Counted from the stretch's first letter, positions 17,233 through 26,490 are shown. The stretch is 64,000 nucleotides of DNA from Pseudomonadota bacterium (GCA_020053735.1 JAGVMP010000011.1:248001-312000); one strand, 5' to 3'. A program made the numbers and translations. Notes: generated by a model not told the origin, from the sequence alone.

Positions 17233-18807
17233 ATGTCATTAGCCAATACAATCCGTGCACGGCGCAAATCGCTGAATATCACCTTGCAAACACTGGCCGA
17301 AAGAGTAGGTGCAGACGCGGGGAATTTGTCGCGCATTGAACGTGGTGAGCTAGGCATAAATGAAACTATGCTGCGTAAAGTGGCGTCTGCGCTTGATTGC
17401 TCTCCTGCCTACTTATACGCTGCTGATGAAAGCAATCCATCGGCAACCATCAGCGCCAACCCAAGAAGTGAACAAGGCTTTGTCAATTGGTTTCGCAGCG
17501 CCACACCATACATTCATGCGTTTGGTGGCCGTACTTTTGTGATTGCGTTTGGTGGCGAAGTCATCAGCGATGCACAATTTTCTACGCTTTCGCACGATTT
17601 AAACTTGTTAGCGAGTTTAGAAGTGCGGTTAGTGCTGGTGCATGGTGCGCGTCCACAAATTGAGCAACGTTTAAAACGTGCCAAACTCACGCCTATTTTG
17701 CACAACGGCTTACGTGTGACCGATGATGCGGCGATGGAAATTGTAAAAGAAGCCAATGGCGCGGTGCGGGTAGAGATTGAAGCACAACTATCGATGGGCT
17801 TAATTAACTCGCCCATGGCAGGCGCGGATATTCGTGTAGCCAGCGGCAATTTTGTGACGGCAAAACCATTTGGCGTACGCGATGGCGTGGATTTGCAACA
17901 CACAGGCGAGGTACGCAAAGTAGATGCTATCAGCATACAACGGCGTTTAAATGACGGCGAGCTAGTGCTGTTATCACCGCTTGGCTATTCGCCGACAGGT
18001 GAGGCGTTTAATCTAAGCTTGGAAGATGTGGCAGTGAGTGCAGCCATCGAATTGGATGCGGACAAGCTGATATTTTTAATGGATAGTGCAGGCGTGCATA
18101 ATTTGCGTGGGGAATTGCTACGCGAAATGACTGCCGAAAAAGCGCAAAATTTTCTTAAAAATGTAGAGGCCAATGAAGAGCCAATCAATATTTCAGATGA
18201 TGTGACATATTATTTGCCCGCTGCTATTCGCGCCTGTAACCAAGGCGTGGCGCGCACGCATTTAATTAGCCGGCATATTGATGGCGCGATTATTCAAGAG
18301 TTGTTTACCCACAGCGGTATTGGCACGATGGTGACTGAGTTGCCTTTAGAAACCATGCGCCAAGCTAATATTGACGATGTTGGCGGCATTCTTAAATTAA
18401 TAGAACCACTAGAAAACGAAGGTGTTTTGGTACGCCGCGGACGTGAGCGCATAGAAACAGAAATTGACCATTTTTATGTGATGGAACATGACAATCGCAC
18501 CATTGGCTGTGCAGCAATTTATCCATTTGCCGAGTCCAGTAATCCAAATAACAGCATGGCAGAATTTGCTTGTTTGGCTATTGATATTCAGTATCGTGGC
18601 GGCGGTCGCGGCGATAAGTTGTTTAACTATTGCCAAGTACGCGCCAAGGAATTAGGTTTTAAACAACTATTTTGCCTGACCACGCACACCGAACATTGGT
18701 TTATAGAGCGCGGCTTTGTTGAACAACCGATAGAAAATCTGCCGCAGCAAAGACAAGAGATGTATAACTTTCAACGTAAATCTAAAGTATTTGTTAAAAC
18801 GTTATAG
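17233..18807 (+). CDS. argA: N-acetylglutamate synthase with N-terminal XRE helix-turn-helix domain
   Basis: 524 residues, about 80 more than ordinary ArgA. Residues 4-62 form an XRE-type HTH (TLQTLAERVGADAGNLSRIE, then LRKVASALDCSPAYLY). From about 83 the protein is a normal ArgA. It has an amino-acid-kinase-like domain (FVIAFGGEVISD, LVLVHGARPQIEQRL) and a C-terminal GNAT domain with acetyl-CoA loop YRGGGRGD and the HWFIERGF and NFQRKSKV motifs. ArgA acetylates glutamate, the first arginine step, and is normally inhibited by arginine through the kinase-like domain. The HTH is in the same frame with no stop or internal gap. A palindrome lies at 17204-17224, and argB follows directly. The start is fixed by the HTH; no strong Shine-Dalgarno is visible. 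A dual enzyme/regulator role is inferred. Confidence 0.93.
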   Translation: MSLANTIRARRKSLNITLQTLAERVGADAGNLSRIERGELGINETMLRKVASALDCSPAYLYAADESNPSATISANPRSEQGFVNWFRSATPYIHAFGGRTFVIAFGGEVISDAQFSTLSHDLNLLASLEVRLVLVHGARPQIEQRLKRAKLTPILHNGLRVTDDAAMEIVKEANGAVRVEIEAQLSMGLINSPMAGADIRVASGNFVTAKPFGVRDGVDLQHTGEVRKVDAISIQRRLNDGELVLLSPLGYSPTGEAFNLSLEDVAVSAAIELDADKLIFLMDSAGVHNLRGELLREMTAEKAQNFLKNVEANEEPINISDDVTYYLPAAIRACNQGVARTHLISRHIDGAIIQELFTHSGIGTMVTELPLETMRQANIDDVGGILKLIEPLENEGVLVRRGRERIETEIDHFYVMEHDNRTIGCAAIYPFAESSNPNNSMAEFACLAIDIQYRGGGRGDKLFNYCQVRAKELGFKQLFCLTTHTEHWFIERGFVEQPIENLPQQRQEMYNFQRKSKVFVKTL

Positions 18808-18827
18808 CTGCTTTACTAATGCTTTAA

Positions 18828-19754
<927 letters not shown>

Positions 19755-19761
19755 GTTATTC

Positions 19762-19843
19762 GTCATTGCGAGGAATGCAATGACGAAGCAATCTATCTTT
19801 CAATTAATTAAACTCTGGATTGCCACGCTGCGCTCGCAATGAC
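19762..19843. repeat. Inverted-repeat intergenic element (GTCATTGCGAG...CTCGCAATGAC)
   Basis: Perfect 11-bp terminal inverted repeats, GTCATTGCGAG (19762-19772) and CTCGCAATGAC (19833-19843), bracket about 60 bp that include AATGACGAAGCAATCT and GGATTGCCACGCTG. This style of small dispersed element is common in proteobacterial intergenic DNA. Its right end contains the ATG of the next gene (19839). Confidence 0.7.
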
Positions 19844-20480
19844 AAACAAAAAAGTCTGGATTTTCGACCTCGACGACACGCTCCACAACGCCTCTGCTCA
19901 CATTTTTCCTGTGATGAATCGCGCCATGACGCAGTACATCATGGAGGCGCTAGCACTCAACGAAACCGAAGCCCACAGCTTACGCCAGCATTATTGGCGC
20001 GTATATGGTGCCACGCTTAAAGGCCTGATGCGCCACCACGGTGTTGATCCATATCACTTTTTAAACGAAACCCACAAGCTCATCACCCTGCCAGAAATGG
20101 TGCTGCAAACCAAACGTTTGCGGCATATGCTGCAAACCTTGCACGGTCGCAAAGTCATCTTCACCAATGCGCCGCGTGGCTATGCGTTACGCGTGCTTGA
20201 TTTGCTGGGGATTGGCGATTGTTTCGAGCTGGTATTCAGCGTTGAATCGACTAAATTTCACGCCAAACCTTCGGTACGCAGCTTTCAGATGTTGCTTAAA
20301 ACTATAAAAGCCAAGCCAATCGATTGCATCATGTTGGAAGATAATTTGCCTGCGTTGATGACGGCAAAACGCTTGGGTATGCAAACTATTTGGGTGACAA
20401 AAAAGCTACAAAAACCAAACTTCGTGGATTTCAGAATTAATTCAGTGTTAGCACTCACTCACCTTATTCGCTCACCTTAA
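19839..20480 (+). CDS. HAD-family pyrimidine 5'-nucleotidase
   Basis: 213 residues. Haloacid dehalogenase motif I is FDLDDTLHNAS (nucleophile Asp), motif II IFTNAPRGYA, motif III lysine in KFHAKPSVRSF, and motif IV IMLEDNLPAL. This is the SDT1-like pyrimidine 5'-nucleotidase group, which dephosphorylates UMP/CMP. Its place between argB and slmA is typical of betaproteobacteria. The ATG lies inside the right terminal repeat of the element at 19762-19843, and no Shine-Dalgarno is visible upstream. The start has therefore probably been replaced by repeat sequence. No better in-frame start is seen before motif I. Confidence 0.88.
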   Translation: MTNKKVWIFDLDDTLHNASAHIFPVMNRAMTQYIMEALALNETEAHSLRQHYWRVYGATLKGLMRHHGVDPYHFLNETHKLITLPEMVLQTKRLRHMLQTLHGRKVIFTNAPRGYALRVLDLLGIGDCFELVFSVESTKFHAKPSVRSFQMLLKTIKAKPIDCIMLEDNLPALMTAKRLGMQTIWVTKKLQKPNFVDFRINSVLALTHLIRSP

Positions 20481-20536
20481 GCTATAATAAAAATTAATAA
20501 CTAAAATTAACAAGAAAAAATATTAAGGGGAATATC

Positions 20537-21106
20537 GTGGCAACCGACACCAAAATAAGTCGCAAGCAACAAATACTAGAAACGCTTGCCAACATGCTTG
20601 AGCAGCCAAAACGCGAGAAAATCACTACCGCTTCACTGGCCGCTAAGCTCGATTTAAGCGAGGCAGCGCTGTATCGCCACTTTGCCAGCAAGGCACAAAT
20701 GTTTGAGGGCTTAATCGATTTTATCGAGCTTTCAATTTTTGGCCTCATTAACAAAATCACAACAGACGAAAAAGATGGCGCAAAACAAGTGCAACTGATT
20801 GTGAACATGCTGCTTAAATTCGCTGAGAAAAACCCAGGCATGACGCGGGTACTGATTGGCGATGCACTGGTGAATGAAGAGGAACATTTACAAACGCGCA
20901 TTAACCAACTTTACGATAGATTAGAAGTTTCGCTCAAACAAAGCCTTAAAATTACCGTAGCAGAATCTGGTAAAAAAATCATGCCAGAAGCACAGGCCAA
21001 TTTGATGATATGCTATGTGATAGGCCGCTGGCATCAATTTGCAAAGAGTGGCTTCAAACGCAATCCAACGAACTTAGCGCAGCAGCAACTAAGCTTGCTC
21101 GCATAA
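20537..21106 (+). CDS. slmA: Nucleoid occlusion factor SlmA (TetR family)
   Basis: 189 residues. An N-terminal TetR-type HTH (ITTASLAAKLDLSEAALYRH, then FASKAQMFEGLIDFIE) and an all-helical C-terminus match SlmA. SlmA binds specific chromosomal sites and blocks FtsZ assembly over the nucleoid. The gene uses a GTG start at 20537, chosen because AAGGGGA stands just upstream. Its usual partner ftsZ is encoded in this window at 27.6 kb. It is followed after 3 bp by an unrelated small membrane-protein gene. Confidence 0.9.
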   Translation: MATDTKISRKQQILETLANMLEQPKREKITTASLAAKLDLSEAALYRHFASKAQMFEGLIDFIELSIFGLINKITTDEKDGAKQVQLIVNMLLKFAEKNPGMTRVLIGDALVNEEEHLQTRINQLYDRLEVSLKQSLKITVAESGKKIMPEAQANLMICYVIGRWHQFAKSGFKRNPTNLAQQQLSLLA

Positions 21107-21109
21107 ATC

Positions 21110-21577
21110 ATGTGTGTCGAACAATTTGTAGAAATTTCAAAAGCTTTATTAACTCCAATAATCGCTATTGTTGCAACTTATATTGCTTGGCAACAATGGA
21201 AAACGAATCAACAGAAACTCATATTAGATCGCTATGATCGCCGTCTAAAGGTCTATGAAGAAGTGAGGAAAATACTTAGCATTATTTTTCGTGACGCAAA
21301 AGCCAGCTTCGAAGATTTACTTAAATTTCGCACCTCTGTATCGGAAGCAGATTTTCTTTTTGGCCCAGACATTACTGAATACATAGACGAAATATATAAA
21401 CGCGGAATACAGTTAGAGTACTGGAATGGTCAGTATCGTGACCACACTCAAGAACAACCTGAAAACTACGACCATAAAAAAGTTGTAGAGGGAATGCACA
21501 GTGAACTTACATGGTTAACTTCACAGTTTGAACCAGCAAAACTTAAATTTAAAAAATACTTAGATATTAGTAACTAA
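21110..21577 (+). CDS. Hypothetical small membrane-anchored protein
   Basis: 155 residues, not recognised by function. One N-terminal hydrophobic segment (LLTPIIAIVATYIAWQQW) is followed by a basic-acidic helix with DRYDRRLKVYEEVRKIL, a pattern seen in scattered bacterial hypothetical proteins. The rest is helical and charged and would lie in the cytoplasm. It starts 3 bp after the slmA stop and is probably co-transcribed. It is followed at once by the repeat-rich stretch 21630-21929. It may be an accessory gene inserted behind slmA. Confidence 0.65.
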   Translation: MCVEQFVEISKALLTPIIAIVATYIAWQQWKTNQQKLILDRYDRRLKVYEEVRKILSIIFRDAKASFEDLLKFRTSVSEADFLFGPDITEYIDEIYKRGIQLEYWNGQYRDHTQEQPENYDHKKVVEGMHSELTWLTSQFEPAKLKFKKYLDISN

Positions 21578-21629
21578 GGCAACTGGGTCGCCGCATATAC
21601 GATAATGACCGTTGTGCTCAGGGTTTAAT

Positions 21630-21929
21630 CCCCTTGCCGCGCCGTCGGCTTGAGCGGCAGATGGTAGGCGGCGAGGACTGTCACAACCGACTTAGTGCTT
21701 TAGCACTTAGCGAGGTTGGGGAAGACCTTTACGGTCTTATGAGTGCTGAAAGCGCGAGTTCCGCAGCCGACACTCAGATGCGGCGCTAAGACCGAAGGAT
21801 GAAGCGGCAGCGGGGTGTGATTTTCTTTGATTACTTTCTTTTGCACAAACAAAAGAAAGTGATTAGGCGTCGGGCTACCCCCGACAAGGTTCAAAAGCCA
21901 CTGGATTCCGTATCAAGTACGGAATGACG
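21630..21929. repeat. Composite structured repeat, copy A
   Basis: This fills the 335-bp gap between the small membrane-protein gene and cca. Module 1 begins CCCTTGCCGCGCC and ends GCGGCAGCGGGG, which can pair with the beginning; it includes GATGGTAGGCGGCGAGGACTGT and CAGATGCGGCGCTAAGACCG. Then come a hairpin ACTTTCTTTTG/CAAAAGAAAGT, a hairpin GTCGGG/CCCGAC, and a terminal hairpin TTCCGTA/TACGGAA. Copy B lies at 47673-47914 with the same order. Copy A has about 70 extra bases (about 21683-21752) with two more hairpins, AGTGCT/AGCACT and AAGACC/GGTCTT. The last module overlaps the 3' end of cca. Confidence 0.8.
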
Positions 21930-23157
21930 GAATTGCATGTTTTAGCGCTTCTAACCTTGCCTCAAATATCGCCTGTTTAATCTTTTCAGGTTCTGTATGC
22001 TGTTTTGCTATCGCGCCAGCATCTATATTCTGTGCGGCTTGCAGAGCAGTTAAAATCATGTCTGTTTCTGGCAACGCACAATTCTCCAAACCTGTTCTAC
22101 CGCGGCTGTCACATTCACATGCTTTTAAAAAATCGTTAAAACGTTCAGGTTGCCGAAACGCATCCAGTTCTGTTAAAAACTCAACCAAAGTAGCTACGCG
22201 CATTTTTGATACTTGGTGTAACTTGCCATGAAATTTAGCCACCATCACGGCTAATTCTTTGCAATCATTAGGCACTCTTAAACGTTTGCACACGTCTTTT
22301 AGTAAGTGCACACTTCTCGCCTCGTGCCCGATATGTCTAGGCAGAATTTCTTTTGGAGTGGTACCTTTGCCAAGGTCATGCACCAACGCAGCAAAGCGAA
22401 TTGGCAGGTTGAAGTTTTGTTTGGCGGCATAATCAATCACCATCATCACATGCACGCCAGTATCAATTTCGGGATGATGTTTGGGCGGCTGTGGTACGCC
22501 CCACAGTTTATCGAGCTCTGGCATGATTTTTTGCAGTGCACCGCAATCCCGCAACACATCAAACATACGGCTAGGTTTGGCTTCCATCAACCCTCTGTTT
22601 AACTCTTGCCACACGCGCTCTGGCACTAACGCATCCACTTCACCGCTTTGCACCATTTGGCGCATTAACGTTAGCGTTTCTGGCGCAATTGTAAAATCGG
22701 TAAATCTGGCAGAAAAACGCGCTGCACGCAGAATTCGCACAGGGTCTTCTGCAAATGCGTCGCTGACATGGCGCAGCGTTTTCGCTTGTATGTCAGCGCG
22801 ACCATTGTGCGGGTCTATCAATTTACCATCAGCATCTTTGGCAATGGCATTCATCGTAAAATCGCGGCGCGCTAAATCTTCTTCCAACGTCACATCTGGC
22901 GCGGCATACACAGCAAAACCTTTGTAGCCTGCGCCCGTCTTGCGTTCGGTACGTGCAAGCGCATATTCCTCATGCGTTTTGGGATGTAAAAATACGGGGA
23001 AATCTTTTCCAACTGGCTTGTAACCTGCATCCAGCATAGCTTGTGGCGTAGTGCCTACAACGACAAAATCTCTATCTTTTACGGGTATACCTAGCAACTC
23101 ATCACGTACTGCACCGCCTACTGCGTAGATTTGAAATGGATTTGAGCCTTGAGGCAT
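21913..23157 (-). CDS. cca: Multifunctional CCA tRNA nucleotidyltransferase
   Basis: 414 residues, E. coli-like size with a C-terminal HD phosphohydrolase domain. It adds or repairs the 3' CCA end of tRNAs. Motifs seen: YAVGGAVRDELLGIPVKDRDFVVVG (nucleotidyltransferase GG and DxD), RRDFTMNAIA, EDPVRILRAARFSARF, and the HD domain with RFAALVHDLGKGTTP and HIGHEARSVHLL. The last seven codons (AIPSFRT) and the stop lie inside the hairpin repeat that ends copy A of the structured repeat. The C-terminus therefore looks repeat-derived. It is the last gene of the long minus-strand block. Confidence 0.95.
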   Translation of the reverse strand: MPQGSNPFQIYAVGGAVRDELLGIPVKDRDFVVVGTTPQAMLDAGYKPVGKDFPVFLHPKTHEEYALARTERKTGAGYKGFAVYAAPDVTLEEDLARRDFTMNAIAKDADGKLIDPHNGRADIQAKTLRHVSDAFAEDPVRILRAARFSARFTDFTIAPETLTLMRQMVQSGEVDALVPERVWQELNRGLMEAKPSRMFDVLRDCGALQKIMPELDKLWGVPQPPKHHPEIDTGVHVMMVIDYAAKQNFNLPIRFAALVHDLGKGTTPKEILPRHIGHEARSVHLLKDVCKRLRVPNDCKELAVMVAKFHGKLHQVSKMRVATLVEFLTELDAFRQPERFNDFLKACECDSRGRTGLENCALPETDMILTALQAAQNIDAGAIAKQHTEPEKIKQAIFEARLEALKHAIPSFRT

Positions 23158-23160
23158 TTC

Positions 23161-23197
23161 ACCCTCTCCCTAACCCTCTCCCCTCAAGGGAGAGGGG
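23161..23197. repeat. CCCTCTCCC hairpin repeat upstream of cca
   Basis: CCCTCTCCC occurs twice in a row (from 23163 and 23174). The second pairs perfectly with GGGAGAGGG (23188-23196) around a 5-nt loop. It lies between the NDUFA9-like gene and cca, so it may end or attenuate transcription entering cca, though no long T tract follows. This sequence type is a frequent intergenic repeat in proteobacteria. Confidence 0.6.
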
Positions 23198-23261
23198 ATA
23201 AACATGAGGCAGGTTAATGTTAGATAACAGTGTTGCAAGCATATTCAATGCACAAAATAAA

Positions 23262-24245
23262 TTATCTGCGCGCATTAATAGCGCGCCCAGCTGCGCTTCT
23301 AAAAGCATCGTAAGATGCACGTGGACTTGTGTTGAGTAAGTATTCTGGCACTACTACGTCTAGCGCCGTTGGAACGACACCAAGTTCTGCGGCAATGGGC
23401 TGTGCGGTAATGCTATCTACTTGCATTGAGCGAATATTGTCCCGCGTCATCAGTTTAATCGGCATCAGTTCCAACATAAAAGCTTGCAACATTGAGAGCG
23501 TATCATTTAAGCCAATAATCGGTCGCTGCTTACCCAAAATATGCATCACTTTTTCTACCAACTGTTTTAGTGTGACTATTTGTGGTCCACCTAGCTCATA
23601 ACTTTCACCATAAGTTGTGGTGTTTTCCAGCGCATTAACAAAGCATTGCGCCACATCTTCAACCCAAATTGGCTGAAATTTTGCGTCGGGCTTTGCCAGT
23701 GCAATCACAGGTAAATACTTCACTAAATTAGCAAACATATTGATAAAGCTGTCGCCACGCCCAAAAATAACCGATGGTTTAAAAATGGTGATATCCAGTT
23801 TTTTGCTAAACTCGTTCACTGCCGCCTCACCCGCAGCTTTGCTTTTTAAATAGGCGCTAGGCGCGTTTTTACTGGCTTGCAGGGCGCTCATATGAATGAG
23901 TCTTGCAATACCAAGCTCATCACACAGTTGCGTAACACGACGCGGCAATTGATGATGAATGTTTTCGAAACCATTCTTGCCATCTTCATGCAAAATGCCG
24001 ACCAGATTGATTACCGCGTCACTCCCTTTTAGCGCATCTTTTAGCGCATGATTATCTGAGATATCGCAAGTTACCACTTGTACATTCGGCAATAAAATTA
24101 GATGTTTTGCGGTCTCTCTTCTACGCGACAGTACTTTCACTTGGTAACCAGCTTGGTCTAACTTGGTCACCAGGCAACTGCCAGCAAAGCCAGCACCGCC
24201 TAAGACTGTAATTTTGTAAGGGCCAGTAGTATTTTTTATTGTCAT
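23262..24245 (-). CDS. NAD(P)-binding protein, complex I NDUFA9-like
   Basis: About 327 residues. An extended short-chain dehydrogenase/epimerase Rossmann fold has VLGGAGFAGSCLVTKL and DAVINLVGILHEDG. A YLKSKAAGE sequence stands where the catalytic YxxxK lies, and PSVIFGRGDSFINMF follows. This subgroup resembles the NDUFA9/39-kDa accessory subunit of complex I. In betaproteobacteria the slt, NDUFA9-like, cca order recurs. I chose the ATG at 24245; an upstream TTG at 24269 adds eight residues, but neither has a strong Shine-Dalgarno. Confidence 0.8.
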   Translation of the reverse strand: MTIKNTTGPYKITVLGGAGFAGSCLVTKLDQAGYQVKVLSRRRETAKHLILLPNVQVVTCDISDNHALKDALKGSDAVINLVGILHEDGKNGFENIHHQLPRRVTQLCDELGIARLIHMSALQASKNAPSAYLKSKAAGEAAVNEFSKKLDITIFKPSVIFGRGDSFINMFANLVKYLPVIALAKPDAKFQPIWVEDVAQCFVNALENTTTYGESYELGGPQIVTLKQLVEKVMHILGKQRPIIGLNDTLSMLQAFMLELMPIKLMTRDNIRSMQVDSITAQPIAAELGVVPTALDVVVPEYLLNTSPRASYDAFRSAAGRAINARR

Positions 24246-24292
24246 ATTCTTAAAATTGCTAAAATTCAACTTTTTTGTTTTACAGCAAGGAT

Positions 24293-26293
24293 TTATTCAT
24301 TTGCTTGTTCTGCTTCTAGTAGAGGTTCCTGATTAGTCGATATCATGCCAAATTTGCTGGGAATGACACCTAACCTTTGTTTAAGCGGCATACTTTTTAA
24401 GCCCAAGCGCGGCGCATATAAATGTGCGTTAGCCATCACTTTTTGGACATACAAGCGCGTCTCACTGAATGGAATTGTCTCTGCATAAATCGCACCTTCC
24501 AGCGGTGTTGCTGCCATCCATTTTTTGGCCCGGCTAGGCCCAGCATTATAGGCGGCTGTGGCCATCACCTCTTGGCCATTCATTAAAACTTTGGTATAAC
24601 CCATATAATATGTGCCCAGTGCGATGTTCGTATCCAGCTCATGTATCATGCCCTGATGATAATTATCTACCCCTGCACGACCCGCAATCCACTTAGCAGT
24701 CGCAGGCATCAGCTGCATTAAGCCAGCAGCACCTACACCCGATTTTGCATAGTGCATAAATCGACTTTCCTGACGGGTAATACCATATACCCAAGCTTCA
24801 TCCACACCGTTGTCTGCAGAAGCAGACTTAATTAAATCGTGGTAGGGCATAGGGTAACGCAGTGTAAAATCGTGTGTTTCGGTAGTTTTATCCGCAGTGA
24901 CAATGGCTAAGTCGTACCATTGATTACGTTGAGCAAACTCGGCCGCTGCCAAAAATTGTTTATCGTCAAAGTCTTTGGTTGCATGTGCCCACTCGCTTTT
25001 GGCTTCCCAACGCAAGTCGACTCTTTGCAGCGCTTCCACACGTTTAAAAGCTTCTGTGTTAGCAACTTCCGCCACTTCTTCGTCAGTCACCTTGTAAGTG
25101 TAAAGGGGAGCAGACAAGGCACCATCGACTTCTTCTTGAGCCAGCCAGCCATAGAAATGCCGCTCGGTAGACAGTTTGGCGAATAAGGTATTAGCTTCTA
25201 GTGTCTGATTTTTTGCTTTCAGTGCCCGCGCTTTCCAGTAACGCCAAGCACCTTCTGCCGCTTGCTCAGGAGACATTTTAGATATCGCCGTTAACACAGT
25301 ATCCCAATTTTTTTCGCGCAAGGCAGCGCGCGCATACCACGCTAGCTGTTCTTTTCCCAGCGTATTTTTAGGCTCTATATTTTCGGCACGTTTAAACCAC
25401 TGCAGCGCTTCAGGTTCGTGCCTTTGTGCTGCATACCACGCCAGCCTACCATAGAAATAATTTCTATCTTCCGGCTGAAATGAATCAGCCACTTTATTAA
25501 AGGCACTTAAAGCTTGTTGCGAATTGGTTTTGGCTAGGCGACTTAGCGCAAATAAATTCAGCTCACGCCCCAGCCGCGTTTTAAACGAAATGCTATTTTT
25601 GGCCAGTACTGCACTGGGACTGCCGTAGGCCTTATCAATCAGCTGATATTGACTCGCAGCAAAAGTTTTTGAGCGCTTGATAATAGATTTAGCCAACGCT
25701 ATACGGTTGTCTTCCAGTGCTAACCTGAGCCGTTCAAATATATCATCCTCCGTTAATATACCCGCTGCTTGCATATGATCGTACAGGTTGGCACAGTTTG
25801 CTGCTTGCTCTTTGGGTTGCATCCAGAGTGGTTTGGCACCTTCTAAAACCGATGTGTCACCTAGCACTGCACTGGATTCTGCCGCATAACAAGCGACGGC
25901 AGAATCTTCTAATTGGTAATGAAAAACCTCAGCAGCGAAATTTTCCCAATCTTGCTTTTTGGCTAGTTTTTTTAAATACTCGCCGCGTAGCCTGTCAGCA
26001 AATGGGTAATCGCTGTAATTGTTAATAAACTCAGTCACTGTTTGATTATCAGCATCTTCCAAATTCAGCAACATCAGCCAGTAATCAGCATAGGGGGCAA
26101 GTATGTAATTTTGATTTTGTAATTGTTGTACGTATTCTGATAATGCAATGGCATTTTTTTTATCGTACGCCGCACGCGCTTGTAAAAACTCCGCATCACC
26201 GCTGGCGGCATGTACCGTAGAGGCCAATATCCATAAGGCACCCAGGGCCATGAATAGAGGTTTAAAAAATGGGGCTTTGAAATGATTCAGCAT
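24293..26293 (-). CDS. slt: Soluble lytic murein transglycosylase
   Basis: 666 residues. A signal peptide (hydrophobic core LFMALGALWILASTVHA) is followed by a long alpha-superhelical region of repeats. The C-terminal SLT domain has ITRQESRFMHYAKSGVGA, with E509 as likely catalytic acid, and GLMQLMPATAKWIA and YNAGPSRAKKW. It cleaves peptidoglycan glycan strands in the periplasm, forming anhydro-muropeptides. Its place just after the dcw cluster suits cell-wall turnover. It is separated from the small membrane-protein gene by 14 bp. Confidence 0.92.
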   Translation of the reverse strand: MLNHFKAPFFKPLFMALGALWILASTVHAASGDAEFLQARAAYDKKNAIALSEYVQQLQNQNYILAPYADYWLMLLNLEDADNQTVTEFINNYSDYPFADRLRGEYLKKLAKKQDWENFAAEVFHYQLEDSAVACYAAESSAVLGDTSVLEGAKPLWMQPKEQAANCANLYDHMQAAGILTEDDIFERLRLALEDNRIALAKSIIKRSKTFAASQYQLIDKAYGSPSAVLAKNSISFKTRLGRELNLFALSRLAKTNSQQALSAFNKVADSFQPEDRNYFYGRLAWYAAQRHEPEALQWFKRAENIEPKNTLGKEQLAWYARAALREKNWDTVLTAISKMSPEQAAEGAWRYWKARALKAKNQTLEANTLFAKLSTERHFYGWLAQEEVDGALSAPLYTYKVTDEEVAEVANTEAFKRVEALQRVDLRWEAKSEWAHATKDFDDKQFLAAAEFAQRNQWYDLAIVTADKTTETHDFTLRYPMPYHDLIKSASADNGVDEAWVYGITRQESRFMHYAKSGVGAAGLMQLMPATAKWIAGRAGVDNYHQGMIHELDTNIALGTYYMGYTKVLMNGQEVMATAAYNAGPSRAKKWMAATPLEGAIYAETIPFSETRLYVQKVMANAHLYAPRLGLKSMPLKQRLGVIPSKFGMISTNQEPLLEAEQANE

Positions 26294-26307
26294 AATTACA
26301 GTGTGCC

Positions 26308-26490
26308 CTAAAACCTAATCACACGCGACATAAGAAATAGCACAAACATGGCGGCTAAAGACAAACCGAGAAATTTGACGACCACTAAAATATAAGTGAG
26401 ATATTTTTTATTCTTGGTAACCACATAGGCAGCCAGTAATACAAACATGGCAATCAGTAGCAGCATCAACACTAAACGAAGAATAATCAC
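26308..26490 (-). CDS. Small two-helix membrane protein between lpxC and slt
   Basis: 60 residues, made mostly of two hydrophobic helices (LRLVLMLLLIAMFVLLAAYVV and YILVVVKFLGLSLAAMFVLF) separated by the basic loop TKNKKYLTY. The start is set at the GTG at 26490: AGGAG stands six bases upstream, while an upstream in-frame TTG at 26523 overlaps lpxC and has no such site. Function unknown. Conserved position between lpxC and slt would support a real gene. The predicted topology puts both ends on the same side. Confidence 0.6.
   Translation of the reverse strand: MIILRLVLMLLLIAMFVLLAAYVVTKNKKYLTYILVVVKFLGLSLAAMFVLFLMSRVIRF

Noticed and set aside
19762-19843. A CRISPR repeat or miniature transposon with target duplication
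   Set aside because: Only one unit is present, with no spacer series, and I could not find a flanking direct repeat.
21700-21894. Minus-strand reading frame of 64 codons
   Set aside because: It is encoded by the composite repeat, has no ribosome-binding site and its frame is broken in copy B.
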